Source: Flavobacterium sp. HJJ
Lineage (GTDB): Bacteria; Bacteroidota; Bacteroidia; Flavobacteriales; Flavobacteriaceae
Length of the DNA: 64,000 bases
Direction of reading: 5' to 3'
Assembly: GCF_015351475.1 (NCBI RefSeq)
Contig: NZ_JADKPR010000002.1
Location: 1-64,000, forward strand
Shown: one piece after another, positions 48,319 to 55,312 of the stretch
How positions within the stretch are numbered: the stretch's first letter is position 1
Layout of the letters: every line of letters begins with the position of its first letter
The notes under the pieces: model-generated
Database searches by the model: none
Seen by the model: only the letters and a program-made list of their open reading frames with translations
Told to the model about the DNA's origin: nothing
Program-made: the position numbers and the translations under genes

Positions 48319-48454
48319 CTGGTAACACTTGCTAAAATAGATTTGTGCAATTGGCATAATTTAAAAATGGTTTTGTATTTGGAAAGATTAGGCAAATCCG
48401 AAAAATGGTCTTAATTTAATCCCAAACCCGCTCTAGTAGCAATACGTTTGCAGA
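48319..48454 (+). repeat. attC-like palindromic site 1
   Basis: It begins CTGGTAACACTTGCTA and ends TAGTAGCAATACGTTTG. The ends pair (TTGCTA with TAGCAA; AAC with GTT), and an inner hairpin is formed by ATTTGG and CAAATCC. The gene before it ends 8 bases upstream and the next begins 38 bases downstream. The build is shared with sites 2, 5 and 6. Confidence 0.5.
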
Positions 48455-48491
48455 CATTATCGCAGAAAAAAGAAAAACATAAAACAAAAAA

Positions 48492-49061
48492 ATGAGAAAA
48501 ATTATTAAAATTATTTGTGTTTATTTGGTTATAATTTTTTTAAGTAACAGTTGTACACCAGACCATTTATTAATATCTGATATTGATTTCACAAGTGCAA
48601 GTATTAAAGAAAGGAAAGACAGAAGAGAATTTAATGATTATTTGCCTACAAGTATATTTAAAAAAGATATTGTTTTTATTATCTCATACCATACAGATTA
48701 TATTGCAGGAATTGATTTGGGGTTTTCAAACAAGTGTTATGCTTTTACGAAAGGAAGCGTTATTGATAATGATTTATTAGAAAGTTCATATTCAATAAAA
48801 CTAAATCGTCCTTTTACTTATAACAATAAAATAATAACCGAAAATCAGAATTTATTAGAAATTGACATAAAAAACCAAATATCAATATTTGAAAATTATC
48901 AAACATTTAATAATGGTAGTGCAGATAGAGTAATTGAATTCAGCCAAAATTTCAAAAACTTAAGTGTATTTAGTAATGATGATTATAAAATAACTTTTAA
49001 TTGTAAAACGTCAGATAATAGGGCGTTTGAAAAAAATATTACTGTGAAATTTGAAAATTGA
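48492..49061 (+). CDS. Cassette 2: hypothetical lipoprotein
   Basis: The 189-residue protein has a lipoprotein signal (hydrophobic core then SNSC, Cys21). The body looks like a beta-rich extracytoplasmic domain (YITFNCKTSDNRAFEKNITVKF-type strands at the end). I recognise no family. It lies wholly between sites 1 and 2 and is strongly A/T-rich compared with the PUL genes. Possible surface or periplasmic role, not defined further. Confidence 0.75.
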   Translation: MRKIIKIICVYLVIIFLSNSCTPDHLLISDIDFTSASIKERKDRREFNDYLPTSIFKKDIVFIISYHTDYIAGIDLGFSNKCYAFTKGSVIDNDLLESSYSIKLNRPFTYNNKIITENQNLLEIDIKNQISIFENYQTFNNGSADRVIEFSQNFKNLSVFSNDDYKITFNCKTSDNRAFEKNITVKFEN

Positions 49062-49074
49062 GAAAATAACGATC

Positions 49075-49208
49075 TGCCAACCGTCGTTTGGCAATATGGC
49101 GGGATTTGGTTTAATTTGATGATGGTCTTGTATTTGGGAAGTTTAGGTAAATCCGAAAATAAAGACTTAATTTAAATCCAAACCTCTTTTAGCAAGGGAA
49201 CGTTAGTT
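49075..49208 (+). repeat. attC-like palindromic site 2
   Basis: It begins CTGCCAACCGTCGTTTGGCAA and ends TTAGCAAGGGAACGTTAGTTAG. The core TATTTGG ... AAATCCGAAAATAAAG is shared with site 5. The left outer arm does not pair with the right outer arm as well as in sites 1 and 5, as if two half-sites of different origin were joined. Confidence 0.5.
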
Positions 49209-49252
49209 AGAATTGTAAAACAGAGCGTCTACAGAAACAAAAAAATAACAAA

Positions 49253-50065
49253 ATGGGAAAAGTAACACCAGAAGAAATTGCTGATAAATTAGCGAAAGAA
49301 GTATTAGAAAATCAAAAAGCTAAACGAATAAAAGTAAGAACATTGATTGGTCATTTTGATTACGAAAAAAGAACCGAAGAAAATGCAACAAGAATAACTC
49401 AACTTTTAGCTGACCGAAATATTTTACTAAATCCAAGTATTATGAAACTTGGTGAAACTTGGCAATTGAAACTTGATGACAGAGTTTATCTTTCGGAAAA
49501 CAAAGAAGAAAATAGAATTATTGAAACTGAAAATATTGAAATTGAAAGTTATGATTATAAGTCGGACAAATGGTTTGATGATATTTTAACTAAACATTTT
49601 AGAACTGAAAAAGAAGTGGAAAATAAATTTATTTTACCACTTTTGAATAGATTGAATTATTCTGACGATGACAGATTTGACGGTATGACAATAAATGTCG
49701 CAAATGGTTCTCGTTCTTCTGTTCTTGAAGTAGATTTTGCGTTATCTAACACAGAAAATGAAAATTTAGAAGGACAAATTTTATTAGTCGTGGAGGCTAA
49801 AAAAGAAGATAGACTTTATAAACAAGTTGAGTTAGACAAAGCACAAAAACAAGTTAAAAGTTATGCAATTTGGTTAAGTTGCAGGTTTGGACTTGTAACA
49901 GACAGTAAAACTTTGCAAATCATTGATTTATTTCCAAGAATTAATGAAATGAAAGTTATATTTGAATGCAAAAGAGAAGAATTGAAAGAAAATTTTGGAA
50001 CAATTTACAATTTAATAAGTAAAAAATCATTGACAAAATATTACGAAAAATTAAACGAAAACTAA
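49253..50065 (+). CDS. Cassette 3: HsdR-N-like PD-(D/E)XK nuclease-fold protein
   Basis: The 270-residue protein resembles the N-terminal nuclease domain of type I restriction HsdR subunits: TEKEVENKFILPLLNRLNY leading helix, catalytic D161 in LEVDFAL, E181 and K183 in VVEAKKED, then QVELDKAQKQVKSYAIWLSC and the FGLVTDSKTLQIIDLF strand. The N-terminal 100 residues hold a possible winged-helix part (RTLIGHFDYEKRTEENATRITQLLADRNI). The helicase, HsdM and HsdS partners are absent, so it is a stand-alone protein. An anti-phage or regulatory nuclease role is plausible but inferred. Confidence 0.75.
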   Translation: MGKVTPEEIADKLAKEVLENQKAKRIKVRTLIGHFDYEKRTEENATRITQLLADRNILLNPSIMKLGETWQLKLDDRVYLSENKEENRIIETENIEIESYDYKSDKWFDDILTKHFRTEKEVENKFILPLLNRLNYSDDDRFDGMTINVANGSRSSVLEVDFALSNTENENLEGQILLVVEAKKEDRLYKQVELDKAQKQVKSYAIWLSCRFGLVTDSKTLQIIDLFPRINEMKVIFECKREELKENFGTIYNLISKKSLTKYYEKLNEN

Positions 50066-50083
50066 AAGAAAAAAACAACGAAC

Positions 50084-50178
50084 AGCTAACAAGGGTTTGG
50101 CGAAAGTGGGGCATTCGTACTGAATTGAACATTTGTACTTCTAAAACCCCACTTTCGCCAAGCCCCAAAACGTTAGTT
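50084..50178 (+). repeat. attC-like palindromic site 3
   Basis: The strongest hairpin of the array: GGCGAAAGTGGGG pairs perfectly with CCCCACTTTCGCC inside the outer motifs GCTAAC and CGTTAGTTAG, with a GTAC ... GTAC inner loop. It differs in sequence from sites 1, 2, 5 and 6 but has the same AAC/GTT ends. The bases after it (TTAGTTAGAATTGTA) are the same as after site 2. Confidence 0.55.
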
Positions 50179-50231
50179 AGAATTGTACTGCAAAACAAGA
50201 GAATTCACGTAAGATATTAAAATTTACAGAA

Positions 50232-50948
50232 ATGAATAAAGTAGAAGAAATCCTCAAAATTTTCAATAAAAAGGAATTTAAATCTCCTTTTCGATCAACG
50301 ATTCCATTGATTACTTTATTCAACCAAAATTATTTTGAGAGCATTGAAATTGAAGGATTACGAAATGAAATTGCAATAAAATATACGTTTGAACACAAAA
50401 CTCCTGTTTTAAAAGGAAGAGGTTTTCCTTCATGCACAGATTTAATGATTGAATTTGATAATCATAATATTGCAATCGAAGCTAAAAGAACTGAACCAAA
50501 ATATGAAATTGTAGAAAAGTGGTTGAAAGATATTCCAAATAGAAAGTTAGTGCTTGAAGGTTGGCTTGGCAAAATTAATTCTCACGTGCAATTAGAGATT
50601 AAAATAAATGATGTTATGTATTTACCTTATCAATTAATTCATCGAGTAGCATCAGCTTGTTCAGATGGTAAGAAAGCTCACGTTTTATATATTGGTTTTG
50701 ATCTCGATGATAAAATGAAAGAATATTATATAGATTGCTTGAAAATCATTTCTAAAATCACAAAGCAAAAAATTGACCTATATTTTTATCATTTTTTAAT
50801 CGAAAAACTAAACGAGCAAAAAAAATTGGAAGAATGTTGGAATTCGGGAGAAAGAGATTTATCCGAAAGCGTAATTAACGGAATTCGGAAAAACAACTTA
50901 ATGAAAATAGAACAAGAATTTGGGAAAAAAATAAACAACCTCGCTTAA
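50232..50948 (+). CDS. Cassette 4: PD-(D/E)XK-like protein
   Basis: The 238-residue cytosolic protein has a nuclease-like motif: D70 in SCTDLMIEF and E83-A-K85 in NIAIEAKRTE, at the spacing seen in PD-(D/E)XK enzymes. Downstream it has helices with YQLIHRVASAC and HVLYIGFDLD. I do not recognise a named family. The gene fills the unit between sites 3 and 4a, and its stop codon overlaps the AAC of site 4a. With cassette 3 it suggests a DNA-acting cargo. Confidence 0.7.
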   Translation: MNKVEEILKIFNKKEFKSPFRSTIPLITLFNQNYFESIEIEGLRNEIAIKYTFEHKTPVLKGRGFPSCTDLMIEFDNHNIAIEAKRTEPKYEIVEKWLKDIPNRKLVLEGWLGKINSHVQLEIKINDVMYLPYQLIHRVASACSDGKKAHVLYIGFDLDDKMKEYYIDCLKIISKITKQKIDLYFYHFLIEKLNEQKKLEECWNSGERDLSESVINGIRKNNLMKIEQEFGKKINNLA

Positions 50949-51039
50949 CACTTGTGACTGTTGTACAACTAACTCTTAGTTTAATTTTGATTTGTTTTTA
51001 CAAATATCTAATTATAAACATGTTATACGTCGGTTAAAT
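50943..51039 (+). repeat. Degenerate attC-like site 4a
   Basis: It begins GCTTAACACTTG and ends ATACGTCGGTT, with an inner hairpin ATTTGT/ACAAAT (50990-50995 and 51000-51005) and a perfect palindrome GTTGTACAAC at 50960-50969. Outer pairing is poor. From here to site 5 there are only about 55 bases with no gene, so this may be a decayed site and an emptied cassette. Confidence 0.35.
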
Positions 51040-51095
51040 GCAATTTATGCATTTTGCATTTCTTGACCAATATTACTTATTTTTGAGTTGTGCAA

Positions 51096-51227
51096 CAGCC
51101 ACACTTGCTACAAGACATTTGGGCATTTGGCTGAATTTAAAAATGGTCTTGTATTTGGAATGTTTTCACAAATCCGAAAATAAGGCTTACTTTAACCCCA
51201 AACCTCTTGTAGCAAGGAGCGTTAGTC
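51096..51227 (+). repeat. attC-like palindromic site 5
   Basis: The clearest long site: ACTTGCTACAAGA pairs with TCTTGTAGCAAG (13 and 12 bases, with GAGC left unpaired next to the right end), TTTGGG pairs with CCCAAA, and ATTTGG with CAAAT. It ends GCGTTAGTC. Unpaired bases on one arm are a hallmark of true attC sites. The open frame that runs through it is not a gene. Confidence 0.55.
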
Positions 51228-51265
51228 GTAATATACCCAAATTGGGAGAATAAAACTCAAGAATA

Positions 51266-51871
51266 ATGATCATAAAAAAAGTAATCTTAATTTTTCTATT
51301 CTCAACCTTACTATTCTTTTCGGCAAGTTGCAATCAGTCTCAAAAAGAATCAGTTCTTGAGGAAGAACCTAAGTCTGTAATAAATAAAAAAGAAGATATT
51401 AAAAACTTTTTTTTATCGAATAAACTTTATCTTCTAGCTCCTGAGTTTAACTCAAAGGATTGTGAATCATTTGGCGAATGTGATTGTTGCAGCAGTAATT
51501 ATTTATTTTTGGATGATGAGAATTTCATTTGTGTTGATTACTGTTTGGAAGTTGATAATTTTTATACTGGAAAATACAAAATAGAAAATGAAAGAGTGGA
51601 ATTAAAATATAATTCAACAGTTGTAAACAAGGAATACAATTGGGAAAGTGAAAGCGATACAACTAATATTCAGCCTGAATATTTTTATAAAATTGAAAAA
51701 TGTAAACCATTTCAATCAACTTGGATAAAATTTAACTGTAAAGAAAAAATCTGTTTTAAAACGACTGAAAAAGAAACAGACTATGCTTCGGTTGATAAAA
51801 CAAAAACTTATGAGAGTTTCTTGGAGGAATTAAAAAAAGAAGGAATTTTAAAAAGACTTAATGTGAAATAA
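51266..51871 (+). CDS. Cassette 5: cysteine-rich hypothetical lipoprotein
   Basis: The 201-residue protein has a lipoprotein signal (FFSASC, Cys22). The middle holds a cluster of cysteines (DCESFGECDCCSSNYLF and VDYCLEV) that could form disulfides or bind metal. The C-terminal half is charged. I recognise no family. It sits between sites 5 and 6 in the same orientation as the rest of the array. Confidence 0.75.
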   Translation: MIIKKVILIFLFSTLLFFSASCNQSQKESVLEEEPKSVINKKEDIKNFFLSNKLYLLAPEFNSKDCESFGECDCCSSNYLFLDDENFICVDYCLEVDNFYTGKYKIENERVELKYNSTVVNKEYNWESESDTTNIQPEYFYKIEKCKPFQSTWIKFNCKEKICFKTTEKETDYASVDKTKTYESFLEELKKEGILKRLNVK

Positions 51872-51878
51872 ATACAAC

Positions 51879-52029
51879 GGTTAACACCACAATAGATTTG
51901 GACAATGGGCTTAATAAAAAGTTGGTTTTGTATTTGTGAGATTTGCTTCGCCTGTCCGCTATCGCTCGGGTCGCAAATCCGAGTAACGGGCTCAATTTAG
52001 CTCCAAATCCCCACTGGAGCTCGTTTGAA
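51879..52029 (+). repeat. attC-like palindromic site 6 (array end)
   Basis: It begins GGTTAACACCACAATAG and ends GGAGCTCGTTTGAAG. The inner hairpin is longer than elsewhere (GATTTGC with GCAAATC and a G/C-rich loop). GATTTGG and CCAAATCC pair further out. After it the next gene is on the opposite strand, so the array ends here. 52030-52128 holds nothing I can name. Confidence 0.5.
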
Positions 52030-52128
52030 GCGAGTACCTGCATGAATTTGAATCACAGCTTGCAGCTACAGTTCATCTTTCGTAAAAATGCTTTAAAACG
52101 CTCTAAATATTAGATTACTTCTTTATCT

Positions 52129-52665
52129 TTAATTCATCCCGATAAATTTTTTAGTACTGATGGAATTAATCATGATAGAATCGCCATTGATTTTTTTAAA
52201 GTCCAATGGTTTTACCTCATCTGCAGCATTACTTTCGATAATTAATTCAAGTTCGGCTATTTCGTCAGAGATTGTTCTTTCAATGTGAAGTGGGTAAATT
52301 GTATCAGAAACGGTGCTTTCAATAACTAAATCGGATTGAGCAATTAGTTCCCGCATTGATTCTTCATATTCCAAAAATTCTATTTCGTCAGAATCCGCTG
52401 CTTCTACAATTTTATTGCCTTCGATAATGATTTCTTTTATAGTTTTTGGATTATAGGCAATTACTGTTTCAGGATTAAAAACTTCAGCATTATTTGCCAA
52501 AGAAGGTTTTCCAAATTTTGCTGTACCATTAGTTTCTGTTAAAAAATCATCAGATAATGTGATGTTTTTAAATGAACGGTATGGCAGGTTAACTGTGTTT
52601 TTTGCATTAGAAATAGTTGAAAATGATACTAATACAACTCCTAAGATTAAAACTGAATTTTTCAT
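52129..52665 (-). CDS. Exported acidic protein of unknown function
   Basis: The 178-residue protein has a signal peptide ending NAKN and a body rich in Asp/Glu with three similar stretches (EIIIEGNKIVEAADSDEIEFLE, DLVIESTVSDTI, ELELIIESNAADEV) that look like short internal repeats. I recognise no family. It shares a repeated leader sequence with the ankyrin gene 92 bases upstream, and both are short, exported and on minus, so they probably respond to the same signal. Confidence 0.75.
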   Translation of the reverse strand: MKNSVLILGVVLVSFSTISNAKNTVNLPYRSFKNITLSDDFLTETNGTAKFGKPSLANNAEVFNPETVIAYNPKTIKEIIIEGNKIVEAADSDEIEFLEYEESMRELIAQSDLVIESTVSDTIYPLHIERTISDEIAELELIIESNAADEVKPLDFKKINGDSIMINSISTKKFIGMN

Positions 52666-52673
52666 GATTAATG

Positions 52674-52700
52674 TTTTTTGATTGATGATTGATTGATGAT
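52674..52700 (-). promoter_or_regulatory. Shared TGATTGATGATT leader of the acidic protein gene
   Basis: Plus-strand TTTTTTGATTGATGATTG followed by ATTGATGAT lies directly before the start codon. The same sequence with two changes lies before the ankyrin gene. It could be a translational control element or simply a trace of gene duplication. Confidence 0.45.
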
Positions 52701-52757
52701 TTATTTTTTAAAATGAGATACCATTATCAATGATATCTCATTTATAATTTCTTCGGT

Positions 52758-53135
52758 TTATTTTTTTAAAAGTTCGGCAGCTTCGTGAGCATTAGATAGT
52801 TCTGCAAATTTTAAAGCAGTAAACCCATTTTTGTCTTTTGCAGTAGAAACGGCACCTTTTGATAATAAAAATTTAATGATTTCGGTTTTGTTATAACGGG
52901 CTGCGACCATTAAAGGTGTCATTCCGTTTGAAACTTCATTTATATCTGTACCATATTCGATAAACTTTTTGACACTGTTTAAATCTCCTTTACAGATAGC
53001 AATACTCAAGGGAGAAACTGTTTCTGTGTATTCGGTTTTATGTAAACCATTTGAAAATGAATACTGATTTGATGCTGATAAAACACCTGTTGCTGCGATT
53101 AAAGCTACTCCTAAATAAACGATTGATTTTTTCAT
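52758..53135 (-). CDS. Exported ankyrin-repeat protein
   Basis: The 125-residue protein has a signal peptide (GVLSASN) and about two and a half ankyrin repeats (SPLSIAICKGDLNSVKKFIEYGTDIN, MTPLMVAARYNKTEIIKFLLSKGA, FTALKFAELSNAHEAAELLKK). Such small periplasmic ankyrin proteins act by protein binding, and some accompany catalases; no such partner is here. A hairpin (52711-52743) separates it from the acidic protein gene downstream. A -7 element TATATTTG (minus, 53199-53206) lies 64 bases upstream. Confidence 0.88.
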   Translation of the reverse strand: MKKSIVYLGVALIAATGVLSASNQYSFSNGLHKTEYTETVSPLSIAICKGDLNSVKKFIEYGTDINEVSNGMTPLMVAARYNKTEIIKFLLSKGAVSTAKDKNGFTALKFAELSNAHEAAELLKK

Positions 53136-53144
53136 GATAATTAA

Positions 53145-53171
53145 TTTTTTTTGATTGATGATTGATTAATA
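53145..53171 (-). promoter_or_regulatory. Shared TGATTGATGATT leader of the ankyrin gene
   Basis: Plus-strand TTTTTTGATTGATGATTGAT lies next to the start codon, as before the 52129-52665 gene. Together with the -7 element TATATTTG at 53199-53206 (minus) it places the leader in the 5' untranslated region. The rest of the gap to 53351 is A/T-rich with no gene. Confidence 0.45.
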
Positions 53172-53351
53172 ATTTGGATCATATAATAATATCCTATGCA
53201 AATATATGTCTTAAAAAAGGTATTGTGTATCACATAGTACTTAAAATTAACTTTTTATTAACAAATACAATTGTTTTATTGACTTTAACGCAATGAGATT
53301 CTTTAGCGGATATTCTAATAGTTTTGATTTTCTCTGAAAATTCTAAGGCCG

Positions 53352-53382
53352 TTTTGTACTCAAATCTTTTGTCTTAAATTTG
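53352..53382 (+). promoter_or_regulatory. Promoter of the FAD monooxygenase gene
   Basis: TTTTG at 53352-53356 and TAAATTTG at 53375-53382 are 18 bases apart, a good Bacteroidota promoter. It implies an untranslated leader of about 155 bases holding the short frame at 53422-53466. Confidence 0.6.
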
Positions 53383-53421
53383 CACAACTACAAGCGGCAT
53401 GCACTGAAATGCAAAGGTTTC

Positions 53422-53466
53422 ATGTTAAATAAAGAGCTAATGAAAGGTATAATTGTTGCTTTATGA
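53422..53466 (+). other. Short leader frame in phase with the monooxygenase
   Basis: ATG at 53422 opens 14 codons (MLNKELMKGIIVAL) closed by TGA at 53464. The frame is the same as that of the monooxygenase, and reading through the TGA gives a continuous hydrophobic helix (GIIVAL, stop, LGLTAIVLAEFF) joined to the downstream protein. GTTAAATAAAGAG occurs at 53424 and again at 53520, next to the likely true start. It is either a leader peptide or an N-terminal segment lost by a nonsense change. Confidence 0.4.
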
Positions 53467-53544
53467 TTAGGTTTGACAGCAATTGTATTGGCAGAGTTTT
53501 TTTGCATGTTGCCAATCAAGTTAAATAAAGAGGAAGTGAAAAAA

Positions 53545-54984
53545 ATGAAAAATACAGCTGGGAACTGGACTATTTGTGAGGAATGTCAGGGGCGTGGGCA
53601 AAAAAGACAAAGACTCAGCAAGAAAGTGAAACTTCGTTACCAGGCAGCCGTCGATCAATTTGAAAAAACGAAAGAAGGTGTCTTTCCAGTTCGTCCCAAG
53701 GGGCATTTATACTCATGTTTGAATTGTAACGGATCTGGTTTGCTTCCTGCTGCCAGCAGTCCTGTACCCGATAAAGAAAATTACCCGCATGTTGCAATTA
53801 TTGGAGGAGGCATAGGAGGCGTGGCGCTCGCTGTTGCCTGTTTGCACCGCGGAATTCCATTTACGTTATTTGAGCGAGATACTCATTTTGAAGCCCGGTC
53901 ACAAGGCTACGGACTTACTTTGCAGCAAGCCAGTAAAGCGATTGAAGGACTGGGGATTTTTTCATTAGAAGAAGGAGTGGTTTCAACAAGGCATTTGGTA
54001 CATACTACAGAAGGAAAAGTGATTGGGGAATGGGGAGTCCGAAAGTGGATACAGTCAGATGCGAAAACATCTCAGAAAAGATCAAATGTGCATATCGCAC
54101 GGCAGTCCTTGCGCTTAGCTTTACTGGAACAGCTTGGAGGGCATAATGCAGTACAGTGGGGACATCTGCTAGTGGATTTGAAACAATCGGAGGGAGAAGG
54201 CGTTGATTTAAGTTTTTTGGTAAACGGTGAAATAAAAAATTGCAGTGCAGATCTTGTAGTAGGGGCTGACGGTATCCGCAGTTCCGTGCGAAAACTGCTG
54301 ATTGGCGAGGAAATTGCTCCTTTGCGTTACCTTGGCTGTATTGTAATATTGGGTATTTGTCCTTTGCAGGCTTTGGAAGATAATAGCAGTTCTTTACTGG
54401 ACTCGGCAACTGTATTTCAAACGGCTAATGGTAACGAAAGGATTTACATGATGCCTTATACATCAGATTCGGTGATGTGGCAGCTTAGTTTTCCAATGAC
54501 CGAAGAAGAAGCCAGGACATTAAGTGCAAAAGGCACTCAGGCACTCAAGGAAGAAGCATGCCGCAGAACCCAGTGGCACGATCCCATTCCACAGATATTA
54601 GAGGCTACATTAGAAACTCAGATTTCAGGTTATCCGGTATATGACCGGGAATTACTAAAGTCAGAATTGCTGAAGAAAGCAGGACAGGTTACACTAATTG
54701 GCGATGCTGCTCACCCAATGAGTCCATTCAAAGGACAGGGAGCAAATCAGGCCTTACTGGATGCGCTCATGCTGGCTCGGACAATCACAAGAGAATGCCG
54801 GCCTTTATCGCAATGGAGGAAAGCAGGTATTAGAGAAAGTGTTCTGACGGAATTTGAAGCAGAAATGTTAAAGCGAAGTGCTGTCAAAGTAAAAGATTCA
54901 GCCGATGCAGCAGAGTTCCTGCATTCCGAAATTGTGCTTCATGAGGGTGATGAGCCGAGAGGGCGGTGTTTGAAGAGAAAATGA
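53545..54984 (+). CDS. FAD-dependent monooxygenase with N-terminal DnaJ-like CxxCxGxG motifs
   Basis: The 479-residue protein combines two parts. Residues 11-18 (CEECQGRG) and 58-65 (CLNCNGSG) form a DnaJ-type zinc site split by a basic stretch. From about residue 82 follows a class A flavoprotein monooxygenase: VAIIGGGIGG (FAD dinucleotide fold), VVGADGIRSSVRK (DG motif) and LIGDAAHPMSPFKGQGANQALLDA (GD motif). It could hydroxylate an aromatic or tetracycline-like compound; the substrate is unknown. The start at 53545 is chosen for the AGGAAG upstream; in-frame starts at 53506 or TTG 53473 are possible. A terminator follows at 54991. Confidence 0.85.
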   Translation: MKNTAGNWTICEECQGRGQKRQRLSKKVKLRYQAAVDQFEKTKEGVFPVRPKGHLYSCLNCNGSGLLPAASSPVPDKENYPHVAIIGGGIGGVALAVACLHRGIPFTLFERDTHFEARSQGYGLTLQQASKAIEGLGIFSLEEGVVSTRHLVHTTEGKVIGEWGVRKWIQSDAKTSQKRSNVHIARQSLRLALLEQLGGHNAVQWGHLLVDLKQSEGEGVDLSFLVNGEIKNCSADLVVGADGIRSSVRKLLIGEEIAPLRYLGCIVILGICPLQALEDNSSSLLDSATVFQTANGNERIYMMPYTSDSVMWQLSFPMTEEEARTLSAKGTQALKEEACRRTQWHDPIPQILEATLETQISGYPVYDRELLKSELLKKAGQVTLIGDAAHPMSPFKGQGANQALLDALMLARTITRECRPLSQWRKAGIRESVLTEFEAEMLKRSAVKVKDSADAAEFLHSEIVLHEGDEPRGRCLKRK

Positions 54985-54990
54985 AGCATA

Positions 54991-55022
54991 AAAAAACTCC
55001 TTAATTTCTTAAGGAGTTTTTT
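54991..55022. terminator. Bidirectional terminator between the monooxygenase and tRNA-Val
   Basis: AAAAAACTCCTT and AAGGAGTTTTTT form a perfect 12-base stem with an eight-base loop and T-runs on both strands. It directly abuts the 3' CCA of the converging tRNA gene. Confidence 0.88.
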
Positions 55023-55099
55023 GGTGGGCGATGAGGGGTTCGAACCCCCGACCCCCTCGGTGTAAACGAGGTGCTCTGAACCAGCTGAGCTAATCGCCC
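55022..55099 (-). tRNA. tRNA-Val (anticodon TAC)
   Basis: On the minus strand the gene reads GGGCGATTAGCTCAGCTGGT ... GGTTCGAACCCCTCATCGCCCACCA. The seven-base acceptor stem pairs perfectly, the D loop has AGCTCAGCTGGTT, the anticodon loop is CGTTTACACC with TAC, and the T loop is GTTCGAACC. The 3' CCA is encoded. A consensus promoter lies upstream at 55138-55168. Confidence 0.97.
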
Positions 55100-55137
55100 T
55101 ATTTTACTAGGCTGCTATCATTTCGTGATTGCGAGTG

Positions 55138-55168
55138 CAAATATAGGCAGGTTTTTCGTTTGTGCAAA
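55138..55168 (-). promoter_or_regulatory. Promoter of tRNA-Val
   Basis: On minus, TTTG (55165-55168), a 19-base spacer and TATATTTG (55138-55145) fit the Bacteroidota consensus exactly. Transcription would start near 55131, about 32 bases before the mature tRNA. Confidence 0.75.
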
Positions 55169-55312
55169 ACTTTTTCGAAGAAATTTTGCTTTTTATTTTT
55201 AAAAAATATTCAGTTTGCTGGTATTTAGTATTTTAAAAAATAAAAAAAATACAATAAAATTGGTTTTAACATTGTCTAAGCAGATAATTGAACCGCAAAA
55301 ACAATTAAGAGG

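Noticed and set aside
51038..51253. 71-codon open frame
   Set aside because: It runs through attC-like site 5 and its hairpin, has no signal or family pattern, and its codons follow the repeat.
47619..52029. CRISPR array
   Set aside because: The repeats are long, palindromic, unequal and separated by whole genes, and no cas genes are present.
54005..54409. 134-codon open frame antisense to the monooxygenase
   Set aside because: The opposite strand encodes conserved flavoprotein motifs; the antisense product resembles nothing.
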